A DNA stretch of 64,000 nucleotides from Bolinopsis microptera (taxonomy: Eukaryota; Ctenophora; Tentaculata; Lobata; Bolinopsidae): contig NC_087079.1 of assembly GCF_026151205.1 (NCBI RefSeq), positions 1,762,028 to 1,826,027 on the forward strand. The letters are read 5' to 3'. Positions within the stretch are counted from its first letter, which is position 1, and each line of letters starts with the position of its first letter. A program made the position numbers and the translations under genes. A model generated the notes under the pieces. The model was given only the letters and a program-made list of their open reading frames with translations. It made no database searches and was not told where the DNA came from. Positions 39,308 through 52,600 of the stretch are shown piece after piece.

Positions 39308-39613
39308 CGTGTGCACCCCCCGCATGCCCCTCCTGTAGAGCCATGCCTGAGAGTAACGAGCAATATACTGGCATTGCTTTAACCAGACTCCTGCAGCAGC
39401 ACGTGTCGAAACTTCTACTGAAACTTTTTAATGCTAAATAAAAACGCTTTTAAGCCAACTCTTCTGCAAAAGCATTGTTTCTTGAACATGTAATGTGATT
39501 TCATCAATGGGATATGGATGTTGGTCATGATCACGAAATTAATATCCTTATTTAGTTAGAGTACTCAGGGATTCGTTGAATAAGAGTGGTGTACCCTTTC
39601 ACTTCCCACAAAC

Positions 39614-40084
39614 CAGTAAACGACCGAGGGTAGGATTTGGCCGGGGCCGGGGCCGGGAATGTCCAAATTTTGCCGGGGCCGGGAATTGGCCGTTCTGGAA
39701 TTTGGCCGGGGCCGGGGCCGTGAATTTAATAAATCCACGGCCAAGTTAGAACTTTTCAGGACTTAGGATCTGAACTTATTTTTACATGACAATATAATGT
39801 TCGTATCAATTGAACAGTTTAGAAGGTAATTAGATTTCATATATATTTTGGTAAAATAATTTTGTTCAGCTGAAACAGTAAATAAAAGTTGGCACTCTGG
39901 ACATCATCCTTTCAAAATTGAAAATCCATTTTAAGATTTATATGAAAGTTTTAGGCCGATTTCGATCAAAAATTCCCGGCCAAATTCCCGGCAAAAATTG
40001 AAAATCGGCCGGGGCCGGGGCCGGGAAGAAATAGCTCCCCCGGCGCCGGGATTTCACGGCGCCGGGAATCCCGGTCGATTACTG
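39614..40084. mobile_element. 471-bp hAT-like MITE
   Basis: Ends CAGTAAACGACCGAG and (inverted) CAGTAATCGACCGGG, flanked by identical 8-bp duplications CCACAAAC (39606-39613 and 40085-40092). The interior is rich in GGCCGGGGCCGGG repeats. An 8-bp duplication with CAG termini fits hAT. Confidence 0.85.
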
Positions 40085-40531
40085 CCACAAACTCTATTGT
40101 TATGAAGTAGACCGGCTATCTAAACAGTTAATGAGTTTCAGCAATATTTTTGTTGTTGTTGTCGATGGTATCTGTTTGGTATTGCAGTATGTTTTGTCGA
40201 AGAGTTAGACCATCTAAATATTTTAGACTACCAACTAGTAAAGAAGAAACATATAATGTAGTTTATTAAAGTTAGTTATGCAGATATTAGCTCTAAGAAT
40301 AGGACTTAAATTCTACCATGAAAAAATTCCTTTTATGGTTTAAGATATTCTCAGATAAACTTTCTTAATATTTCCACTACATGTGTCAAACTGCATATAA
40401 TTATAAAGAGCTCAAATATTAGCATATTTTTTCAAAGAAATTTTCAATAAACAACGAGACATTTAAGGTTTATTGAAGAATTTAACTTTTCGGTTGAACT
40501 ACAATTTTAAAACATTATCAGTTTTCCCCAG

Positions 40532-40694
40532 TTCATGCCAAAGGTAAATGAAGAAAATGAAAAGGAAGCAGTCAAGAAGAAGGAACTGGGAAATGAAGCT
40601 TTTAAAAGACAAATGTTCATTGACGCTTTGGGTCTGTACAAGGAAGCTATAGAGCTTGATCCTACAAAAATTTCCTTCTACAACAATGTGGCAG
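40532..40694 (+). CDS. TPR-NERD-helicase exon 1 (TPR module 1)
   Basis: ATG at 40535, directly after a TTTTCCCCAG acceptor-like site, so this may be the first coding exon or an internal one (starting TTC ATG). Encodes VKKKELGNEAFKRQMF and ELDPTKISFYNNVA, closely like Hop TPR2A. Ends in phase 1 at GTGCTT. Confidence 0.8.
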
Positions 40695-43600
40695 GTGCTT
40701 CGATTTTTTATTATTTTTATCAATACTGGCCACCTAGCCTTTGGAACTGGTAAACTGAACTCGTTTGGTGAGCTGATGCCGGGTCAACGGTTCTGGGCCG
40801 CTACAATGGAGGACATCAAGCCTGAGTGGTGCTGTGGCTACAACAACATCGTAGTATCTTGTGGTATCAACAATCTGAAAAAGAATGATGTGAGAAGTCA
40901 GGAGGACATTGATCGACTGTTCCTGCAGTATAAGTTGAAAATTAACGAAATTAGACAGTTCAATAGTAGTACTAATATTTTCATTGTTCCTATACTGCCT
41001 ACTAAGTCTAACGAGCTTAATAAGAAAGCTTTGTATTTTAACTCACGTATATTCCGTGATTTGGATCAGCCTGGTTTGGGTGTATCACATGTCCGCGGTC
41101 TCGATGACTTCTTAGATCGCAACATGTTGCTGTCTGAGAGGCTGTCGAAGAAACTTGATAACCGCGGTAGACTTGATTTGTTGCACTTAAATGAGGTTGG
41201 TGTTAAACGATTTGCAGCTATTATTAAGAAAGCTATATTCAACAGGTTAAATAGAGGAGCTGAAAAGAGAAGGAGGACCCGAACCCCTAGCAGAACACAG
41301 AACGTGCTAACATCATCGCAAGTTGCAAGCTTACCTAGTCCTGATGGTCGTCAGGTATGATCAACAAAATTTTGAGAGAAAACTGTAACCATTGCCTGAA
41401 AAACGTTTACATAGGTCAGCCGATGTTTGAGTGCAGTAGATGTAATTGTATTGCCCACTCAAAGTGTTTTTCGCAATCAAAAGCACAAATTATTAATGAC
41501 AACTTCTACTGCTTTTCGTGCAAAGATAAAATAGTACACAAGTATAATCCCTTCAAACACTTTGTAGATGACACAACCTCACCAGATGCACATGACGAAA
41601 CATATAAAATATCCTCAATCTTAGACAAATGCCAAGCTTATTCTGCTAATGAAATCAACTCATCGCATGGAGAAAATCTTAAAAAGTTTTCCAGCTCCTA
41701 CTTTCTTAACATTGATGGCAATAAAAGCAATTTTGATAGTCTATTAACTGAACTGCACCGCATTAACCAAAACTTCACCGTAATAGGTTTATCAGAAACT
41801 AACATAGGTCCTGATGAAAGCACCGTGTATTCAATTCCTAACTACAATAGTTTTTACCAGAATACTGTAGGTAATAAATCCAAAGGAACTGGTGTAGCAT
41901 TATATGTTCAAGATAGACTTAGCAGTATTGTGAACGAACTTGCGTCAGACGTTACCGAGAATTTAGAATCACTATTCGTAACTAGTCGTAAAAACTCAGA
42001 AGAAGTAACTTTTGGGGTTATTTACCGACCACCCAGCGGTAATTTTGCAAGCTTCCTGACAGAACTATCTAGAATACTCCAGATATTGCCTAAAAAATCT
42101 GCGTATATAATGGGAGATTTTAACGTCAACCTCCATGTTAATAGTAAAGAAGTTAGCAATCTCGAGGAGATAATGTTTAGTGCCGGTTTCTCGCCTCTTA
42201 TATCAACACACACGCACGAGAAACCGGGATGTAATCAAACGTGTATTGACAACATTTACACAAATGATATAAACAAGGTTGTTGCCTCAGGTACAGTATC
42301 TGACAGAATCTCGCATCATCTGCCAGTTTTTCATATTTTTGAAGACCTAGCTGTAACTAACTCTGAACCTCAAGTTAAACATACCCAATATTATGATTAC
42401 AGTGAATCCAACGTTCGAGTCCTTGTTTCATCCTTAAACCAACATTTCTCTGAGCACCCACCAAAAAACTTTATTGAATTTCACGACACATTCAAAACGA
42501 ATCTAGACAAATCATGTAAACTCAGTAAACCTAAAGTCTCCAAAAGAACGCCAATGACAAATCCGTGGATAACAGGAGGATTAATCGCGTCTATAAATAA
42601 AAAACATGAGCTGCACGACCACTGGCATAAAGCGAAGAGAGAAAAATGTTTGCATAATCCAGGTAAACTTTGTCGTGAGATCAAGGAAGCCTGTCACTGC
42701 AATCCTTGTAATGATGCCAGGGAAAAGCATGCTAATTTTACTGACAAACGTAGGAGAGTTAAACACGTAATAAGACTAGCTCAACGCCTCTACACGTGCA
42801 ACAAAATTGAGGAGTGTCAGGGTGACAGTAAAAAAACCTGGCAGTTAATTAATAAAGTGCGAGGAAAGCTAAATAAGCAAATGAAACCGTCATTCATGAT
42901 AAACAATGAGCGTGTCATTTGTCGACGAGTTATTGCTCATGAATTTAACAAGTACTTTGTGTCAATCGCCTCCAATCTGAACGAGGTCTATGAGAGGAGG
43001 ATTGATGAAGATCCTATAATTGCTAAATCATTCACTGACTACTTGCCACAGTCCTGTCCGTCAAGTATTTATCTTGCTGAATGTACAAGCTCTGAAATAA
43101 TACAAATTATAAGTGAATTTAATAACGGTAAAGCTAGCGACATACCGGCACATGTAATGAAGCAGTGTAGTCAAACTATATCAGAACATCTTGCCAGAAT
43201 TTATAACAACTGCATGAATGAAGGTGTCTTCCCTGATCAACTGAAAACGGGTAAGATAACCCCGATATATAAAAAAGAAGATGAGGAATTACTAGAGAAT
43301 TACAGGCCAGTATCAACATTACCAGTATTTGGTAAAATATTTGAAAAAATTATTTACAGTAGATTATACAACTTTTTCTTATCTCGAGGAATAATATTCG
43401 AAAATCAGTTCGGCTTTAGAAAAAACCACTCGACAAGTCATGCTCTTAACTACTCCGTAAATCACGTCGAAGAAAAACGGAATAATAAAAACCACGTATT
43501 AGGAATATTTATCGATCTCTCTAAAGCATTTGATACCTTACCATTTGATATGCTACTTAAGAAACTTAGTAATTACGGAGTTAGAGGAAACGCACTAAAG

Positions 43601-46600
43601 CTGCTCTCCAGCTATCTAAATAATAGATACCAGTATGTTAGTGTACTTGGTGAAGAATCAGAGCCTCTCCCAGTTAAACTAGGCGTACCTCAAGGATCCG
43701 TTTTGGGCCCCTTGCTTTTTCTTATCTATATAAATGACATCTATAGATGTAGTACATTAGGAAAATTTGTACTATTTGCAGATGACACAAACATCTTTGT
43801 AGCTGCTGAAACTAAGGAACAAGCATACAAAATAGCGAATGAAATTCTCGACTCTGTGTGCCAATATATGCGCCATAACCTACTGCACATTAATGTTAAA
43901 AAATCTTGTTACATGTACTTCTCGCCTACTAAACGTAAGACCATTGATAATACTGAAAATGACTTGAATCTAGAAATTGATGGGATCCCGATCAAACAGG
44001 TTACTGAAACGAAATTTCTAGGTGTAATTATTGATGACAAACTGAGTTGGACACCTCATATCGAGAAACTAACTAAGAAATTAAACAGCATATGTGGCCG
44101 TATTTATCGAATAAAAAACTCCCTCCCCAGCCAGCTGTACAAACAGATATACCACACTCTTTTTGAATCTCATCTAGGATACGGTATAACTGTATGGGGT
44201 GGTGTATCAATTAATAAGCTTTCACCACTATTCCTTGCACAGAAGAAATGTGTCCGAATCTTATTTGGGGACTCGGAAGCATTTAGCGACAAGTTTAAAA
44301 CTTGTTCTCGTAGCAGGCCAATCCAGTGCAGTATAAACAAGAAAGGTCAAATATCCAATGAATCAACTATACCTCACATTAAACCGTGTTCTATATGTAT
44401 CAGCTTGAGGAAGACTGGTGATAGACAAGTAAGGCCACATCGCTGCCAAATACTTGGGGCAGAATTCCACTCTAGAGAATCAACAAAACCTATTTTCCAA
44501 TCTAAGGAGCTAATGACAGTACATAACATATATAGATACAGATGCATTACTGAAACAATGAAGATAGTGAAGAGTCATCAGCCCATATCCATGTATTCTC
44601 TCTTTAAGAAGTCTGAGCTCAGAGATGACAGATTTGTGACACCACACTCATCTCACAATTTCGCATATAAAGGGGCAAATTTATGGAATAGGTTTCTTGA
44701 GCAGTCAAATGCACGTGGTAAAATAGGTTCACTAGGTTCAATTAAATCCCGATTGAAGCTTTCTATCATGAAGGCTCAACACCAACCTGACAATATTAAC
44801 TGGCAGGACTTAAACTTCAACACTTTCCTATGAAAAGACCCCCATTTATATTTATATATTTTAGATTTTACACCTGTCACTCACATCATATATGCACCAC
44901 AAAAGAAAAAAGATTCATTCAATCATTACATCATACACTCACTCCACCACACATGCACACAAAACATTAAAGCAGGTTACACGCGGGTGTAACGTTCACT
45001 TAATCCGAAGGGAAAAATAATACTTTACGTAACGCGCGATTTACGTCTTGGTAGCTAAATTATTCAAGTGCTATTTGTCAGAGCGACACAAATGCGCGAG
45101 CGCTTGCGCGGCTCACCTATCCAACACTCTTGTTTACATCGTATCAGGCAATGGTTCAGTTTAATTATGGTAAGGGCACAGCCTGTCAAAAACCCTTTTC
45201 GCATGATCCGTCGACACCGCCTGAAGGTGAATGCATAATAACGGATCATGAACGTACGGAATCAAACGTTAATAAGCTTGCAGCTTCCGATGAAAATGTA
45301 TTCAACTTTGTGTCATGCTTGAATTGGTTTTGGACCTCTTCAATGCTTTTAATTTATTTACTATTGTTATTTGGTATTATGAGCTGATATGTATATATAC
45401 ATACGGTATCTAAAATTAAGCGTATAGCGAGCATATTTAACAATTTTTAAGCAATAATGTATTGCGAGCAGCTGTAACTTAAATATCGCATAAAAATCAT
45501 ATAATTATAACACAAAACTAAAATTTTATTGGAATCTAGGTTAAACTAAGATAAAATTAATATCAGCCCCTTCGCCACTCTCAGCAGTCAACCAGGGCTC
45601 ATAAAAGCTTAACAGCGCCTGGGTCCGTTCACCAACTGTGCTAATTTGAGTGGCGGTGTGGTAAAACCCATTTTACATTTTAACAGCGTGAATATTTCTC
45701 AAATATAAGCGCGCTAGCTGCTAGCATACTTGTATCACTTAATTTTTAATCAAATTTATTCGGATATATATTTATTGATTATGTATTGAATTGGTGATAA
45801 ATAATAAAATTGTCTTTTCTCAAAAAAATTGTCTTTTCTCAATAAACTGATCTCGAAGTTATTGTAACCAAGAATCCACCATTTAAATCTGCACAGAAAA
45901 TATAAACAGGGCTTTAATATTGTATTAGTGCTTTTCATTCAAACAAGTAAAATTATTATTATTAAATCTAAAATAGCTAATAATTTAATAAATTATTAAC
46001 AGGCCCCTTAACGTGGGCAATAATATACGCTTTTTAAATTATATAAACAAATTGCAGTCTATTTTTCCAATGTTGTTAAGTGTCTCTTTAGATCTGTTTT
46101 GGTGTTTTGTGGGAGTTCCCACATTTGTTGGTTGAGAATGCTCAACATAACATACATGATGCTTGACTGCTTTATTGACCCGGACAGGCACCGGGGGCAG
46201 ACATCCCAACACCAGTGCGTTGGGACATAGTGTTGGTCTGCTTCAGGACGTGTTAGATCCTAGAGAAGCCGCCATCCCCTCTACTGCTTTAGCTCAGCGG
46301 CAGCATGAGCCCTGGTTTCCTGCCACATTGGTACCTCTGAAAGTACAGAAAAGTGGTGGATTTCGGGGTCCAGGATCCTCCCTCTTTAATCTTTACGGTG
46401 GTGTTATTTCTCTGAGATGTTTGCAGAGTCTTTATTTTATGATCTTTCTAGTTTAGTTGGATAAATCCTGGAGAGCATCATTTTGTCCCCAAAGAAATTC
46501 GACTCTTCTAATGAATGCTTTTTGTGTGCTGCTTTTTGTTAACACTTCATCTAGATAGGAATGTGAGTCAGCCCCACCCAGCTCTTCTTTTAGCTGCAGG

Positions 46601-49600
46601 TAACTGGTGTCTTGCACCTCCAGACACAATAGGAGCTGGTGTACCGGAGAATCATCGAAGCTGTTGCAGAAACGACAGGCCTCACCACTGTCACCACCCA
46701 TGATCTTTTGGATATTCGCAAAGAGTGGTGAGCTGCCGTGAATGTAGTCCATTATTCGGCTGTCCAGATTTTTACTCGTGTTGTGCCCGAATAAGAAGTT
46801 GTTTTTGTCTAGGAGCAGCCCACTGTTTTTGATCTTTGTGATCACACCAAGTATCTTGGTCTCCTTGTTGTTACTGACAGTTCTGCATTGCAGATTTGTT
46901 TCGATGCTGTCAATCCAGATCTTATTTTTGTAGCTCATTATGTCTGCCTGAGTGTAATAGGCCAGATCCTTGAAATGTTGCTGCGTTAGGTCTATCATTC
47001 TGGTTCCGTGTGACTTATTTTCTTTCCAAAGGAAGTACTTTTTCAGTGACATTGTTAAGACATGAAAGCTTGGTATTCTGCTTTCGTCAACTTGGTAGAG
47101 TGTAGCTGAGAGATTGTCACCTTGTGTGAGTACTTTGCACATGAATTTAACCGAAAGAGCTTCGAGTTGCACATCCAGTGGTGGGAGGTGGAGAGCAAGT
47201 TCGGTTAATTCCCTTTGTGGATTCAGGACTGATCCAGATATTTTTAGAATGATTTTATTCCAGAAGCTTTTAAATTGATTGAGACACTTGTGAAGCCAAA
47301 TAGGTGCTGCGTAGAACAGTTTAGTGAGGACCATTGTTTTAAGGAGGAGAGTGAGGCTGTAAACGTTTAGACCGTAGTTGCGGTTAGTTGATTTTGTTAT
47401 TAATCCCCACTTTCTTTTGCATTCTTTAAGTTTTTGAGACGCATGTTTCTTGAAATTGAGGTCTTCATCTACTATTACCCCAAGGACCTTTGTGCTTTGG
47501 ACGTAGTTGATGCTTTTCCCATTAATACATAATTCTGCAGGTTTCTGTTCTTCAGTATAAGCTGCAGTTTTCAAGATTATGGCCTCCGTTTTATTCGTAT
47601 CACAGTTCACTACTAGCTTGTTCTTGATGCACCACTTGCTGAGGTGGTCACAAACCATCTGCATTTTTTCATGGCATCCGGAGATGTTCTCGAAGGAAAT
47701 CATAAGTGTACCGTCATCAGCAAATTTGTAGCAGCTTAGATATCTTTTTACTTCTTCCGGGGTGTTGTGTGTCATGTCTGCTATGTATAGGATGAAGAGG
47801 AGAGGTGATAGTACAGCCCCCTGAGGTAATCCAAATATTGTACATTTTCTTTTTTCTCCTTTATAGTTGTTCACTTTTAGACATATCGTCCGGTTGAACA
47901 GGAAATTTCTCAGCACGTTAAGAATATTTCCTTGAATACCGAGAGTTGATAGTTTGACACATAGTGATGGGAGATGAACACTATCAAATGCCTTTTCGAA
48001 GTCCAGGAAAAGCACTATACATGCCAGCTTCTGTCTTTTAACTTCCTCAAGGTTAGCCAGCATTCTGAAAAGATATCGCGTTGTTGATCTCCCTCCAATG
48101 AAACCTTCTTGATCTTCATCAAGAGTTCCTTCAATGTCCAGGAAGAGTCTCAATCTTTTATCTAGCACTCTTTCACAAATCTTTCCAAAGTAGGATGATA
48201 TGGAAATCGGTCTATAAGCACCAGGTAACATGTAGCTGGATTTTCCTTCTTTCCTTAGGAATGTTACATCTGAAGTTTTCCACAGCCATTTTCCTGTGCT
48301 CATACACCAGTTAAATATAATCTGCAAGACGTGAAGACAATTTGTTTTCATATGTTTGAGGATGGTAGGGTGAATATTGTCTGCATCACATGATTTGTCA
48401 TTTGTTTCTTGCCTTTCTATAGCTGCTTTTATCTCGTCCATAGAAATAGGGTTGTTCAGCGGATCATCTTCATTGTAACTACTTGCAGATTTGCTGCTAA
48501 CATTCTGTAATTTACTGAACTCGTTATTTACATGCATGTCGTGCTCTCGGTCATTGGGTTGGTTTTGAAGGTGTTTTCCTGTGAAGAAAGTATTAAATAA
48601 CAATTCCTCCTTATCTTTTTCAGATGTGACCAGCAAGTCACAGTCTTTGAGGTTGCAGATAAAATTGTCAGTTTTGGCCCCAAAAACTCGTTTATATTTT
48701 CTCCAGAATTGAGTGCAGTCTTTGGTGTTAAGTGTTTCAACTCTGTCACGAATCCATTCATTCTTTTCTTTAATCAGCGCTTTCTTGAATGATTCAGTGC
48801 TTTCAGTGAGTGTGGCCTTGTTTCTGGGAGTTGATCTTTGCTTAAATCTTTCTTTCGCTTCTAGAGCTTCATTAGATAGAGTTGTAAGTGCAGGACACCA
48901 ATATGGTTTTGAATGAATGGATACTGTCTTCTGAGGGATGAACATTCGGTTAGCCTCCTGTATTTTATGTAATAACTGCTGCCATAGCTGATCCCCTCGG
49001 TTTAATAACTCTGGGGCCGAACGAAGATGTTGACAGTTGGTCTCCATTGCATTTGTCCATATTTTCCAGTCTGCATTTTTCCAGTCCATACACACTCTGG
49101 GGACAGTGTCTGATTTTGGGATCCCTCTGCAGATTTCTTGAAGCACCGGATAGTGACCTCTTCTTGGGGCACCTGAAAATAATTCAACATCTTTATCCAT
49201 CCACTGATTTCCCAACTTTGAGATGATGGGGCCTTCGGCTAACACTAAGTCAATAACACTTCCTCCATTTGTACAGACAAATGTGCAGTCGTATGGTGAG
49301 CAGAGAGTTAGGGTTTCCTTTTCAACGTAGTCTAGAAGCTTCTTTCCTCGCTGCGTGGTAACATGATCTCCCCAGTCATGATGTCTTGCATTAAAGTCTC
49401 CATATGTGAGAAGAGAGTTGAATTTATATTTAGCCTTATATTCTCTTGCTTTATCAATGTGGGCAAGAAGTCCTTCAAATTTTCTTATGGAATCATTAGA
49501 GTTATTGCAAGGTTTGCAATAAACTGATCCCACCAAATATCTCTTTCCTTCAACTTTTATTTGGCACCAAACCGCATCAACTTCGTCTACGTTAAGGTCA

Positions 49601-52600
49601 TAGACCAACTCTGGATGTAGTGAAGGATCAATGACGAGTGCTACCCCAGCTGTCCCTTTATTTATGTCCCCAGCTTTATGAAATACCTTTTTATGAAGGA
49701 AACTTCCGTCTGATTGAGTCCAAGAGCTTGTTTCTTGAACCGCCATCAAGAGTATCTCATTTTCGTAGATAAACTTGTCAAGTGTCATCTCAGAGTTAGT
49801 TGACATCTTTGCTATATTTATTTGGCCAAAGATCATAATCTACTGTTGGGTTGTGTGGGTGATTTTGAACATTTGTTTGGTTGCATGTTGAGTTTCATGA
49901 CAATATTTTGGTATGTTGGACAATCTCTGTTTGTAGCTACATGGCCAAAGACATCACAATTAATACAGTAGTCTCTTCGGTTACTCTTGCATTGATATGA
50001 GTGGTGATTGTCTCCACATTTGCTACATGTTGCATGGTTTTGGGTACAAAGTTTAGCAACATGGCCAAACCTGTAACAATTGTAGCATTGGATGATTCTC
50101 CTTCTCGGCTTATACTCTTCCGCAGTATAAATTACCTGTCCGAGCTTTAACCCATTTCCTAAGCATTTCTCATAGTCTTCCTTAGTCTGAAAGTTGATCT
50201 TAAGAGTTTTCAGAGAAATGTTGTCCCGTGTCACAAATCTTTTTGCCCTAGCTCCTGGATAACACCTTTCCACAGAAATTGTTAGATCACTATCCTGAAT
50301 GTTTGTGGGTACTCCTTTGAGAATGACTGCCCAGCTTAGCTTTTCTAAGATCCTGCATTCTGTAGTCATGTTACTGTTTGCAAAGAAATCACCTTTCCAT
50401 GATCCTTCTACTCTTATTGCATCCTCTTTAGATGTGAGCTCAATCATCAATGATCCACCTTTGGTGACAAATGTCGATTTTATGGCCATATCTTTAAAAT
50501 ATTTATTGAAGTTTTTCTTAATAGTTGCACTGTTTTTAAGATAATTTCTTGAGAGTCCTCTTGAGACTAGGACTGTCGTGGAGTCATTAACAGTGGTTTC
50601 TGATGGCTGGTGAATGTAGTATTGTTTGCCCTCATGTGTTTTATCTTCTGCTATGGTACTGAAAAGATCCAGGTTTGTGTGTCTTGTAGAAACACCTTGA
50701 TGTCCAATTACAGTTCTCTTGAAGTCTACTCTGTTCATCTCTTTTAGGATGCTTTTATTTTCCTCCGTTATGTTATGCAGTGTGCGAAGTGCTTCATCCA
50801 TGCCACTGTCAGCTTGTGGGTTTGAGGATACTTTGTTAATCAAGGGAACCCCCTTAGCTAATAAATTTCCCATATTCTCCGTTTCCCATATTCTCCGTTA
50901 AACAAGTAAAAACGAATCTTTTATGTCATGTTTCCAGGGTTTGGACTGGAATTGCCCGCTTAAAGAACTTCCATCGCATTACATTACATAATTTTCTGAA
51001 ACATATACTATATTTACAATAAATTATGCAATTTATCACAACATTACAATCAACAAAATAAATTTAATCACAGAATCTCAAACACAAATAATCGTAAATT
51101 AAACACAAAAAACAAATTAAACAAGCAATAAATGAATATACAAATGCATGCGCATCTTTTGACAACTTACTCCTTCATAAAATTAATTTTTGACAAAAAA
51201 TGTTTTAGACTTCATAAAATAAATTTTCAACAAAAATAATTTTAGACGGTCATATAATTGTTACTAATTTATAAGTCACAAATAATAAATCAATACAAAT
51301 TAATCACAAATACTAGAATAATTAATAGATATTAGGTAACTTATATAACTGAAAACCGATATATGTCGATACAAATAACAAAATAATATTAGGTGATTGA
51401 AACATTTCAATAAATTCATCATACGGGTGTAAGGCTGTCAGAATGATGGTGTTTTTATAAAAGCCACAAAATCTTTAAAACAGCTGTTTCAAACCAGAAA
51501 CTTCACAAAACACCTAAAAACTAGGGAAAGTTTTCTTCCCGGGGTTCGGAATTGTTAAAATTTGCCAGCAAAAGGGGAAAAAATCGGTATGAAATATACC
51601 CCTTTTTAGACTACGGCTGTCAGAATGAAGTTTTGCATTTTGAGGCCTACATTACAAAAAAAAACTTTTTGGTTTATTGGACTTGCAGGCAGTTATAGGT
51701 AAATTATACATCAATACCATATCACCTCTGTTGTCAACTAAATCACTATTCTTGGGGAATTATACAACATAGAAGGAAGACTGCGGCTGTCAGAATGAAG
51801 TTTTCCAAAACAAAGTTGTCCCCATTTTTCCATCATGGCTCTATGAATCTTTTTAGACCCTCTATCGTTATTAACACATATCTGCAGCGTATTCTACCCA
51901 AATCAAACATTCCTGGCATTTTGGTATAAGTCAATAATTGCAATTTAGAAAACCTTCATTCTGACAGCCGTATTGAACAATACACTTTTAAATTTTATAT
52001 ATTGGGCTGTGATGTATTTCTAGGGGCTATGTTAGCTGTGTGTATGAACTAATTGACAAGTATGACCTTTTACACACTACAACTTTCCAATGCTGGCCCC
52101 CAATTACTGCACTAGGCCCCCAATTATTGCATCTTATTGTCAAGCAGTTATGAGAGAGAGCTTGTAACCATGGATTGTTCTGTTAGTGTTCAGTAGACCG
52201 GTTCATAAAAACAAAATGTTCTTGAATATTTACCAATATGTTCTTATCTGTTGATCCTTAGGTTCAAAGACCACCAAAAAAAATTTCAAGTTCCAACTCT
52301 TCCATCTTAGTCCCGCTCCGGCCACGCCCATATTTTTTACCAAATTTTAACAGGTAAAATTCTCTATATCGTCAATTTAGTCACGAAGGAGTATAGAACG
52401 AGTTCTAAATGTATGTTACTTCAATAGAAACAGTAGGAAAAGGTTAACTTTGGTCGAGGTTTTAAGTCTCTACGATGTCGGGAAGTTCCCGCATGGAGTT
52501 TGCGGGTTGCGCTGAAGCGCGGGATTCACTGCGCAAAAACGGAAGGTCGTAGAGACATGAGACCTCGACTAAAGTTAACCATTTTCCACCATTACTATTA

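Larger units (their letters stand above)
40719..44833 (+). mobile_element. LINE A (5'-truncated, CR1/L2-like)
   Basis: Non-LTR retrotransposon in intron 1 of the TPR-NERD-helicase gene, beginning about 25 bp after the exon 1 donor. It retains the end of ORF1 and an uninterrupted ORF2, so it is 5'-truncated but young. The 3' end, somewhere near 45 kb, and its target duplication were not resolved. Confidence 0.85.
46453..50873 (-). mobile_element. LINE B (Jockey/I-like, both ORFs intact)
   Basis: Complete two-ORF non-LTR retrotransposon in intron 1 of the TPR-NERD-helicase gene, antisense to it. Both ORFs are free of stops, suggesting recent insertion. Untranslated ends probably extend to about 46140 and 50930, but target duplications were not found by eye. 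Confidence 0.88.

Noticed and set aside
39259-39441. Small frame with a glycine run
   Set aside because: It is the translation of a 34-base G run followed by unrelated sequence.
45130-45387. Possible small membrane protein
   Set aside because: Short frame with no recognised features between two retrotransposons; one hydrophobic C-terminus alone is not enough.
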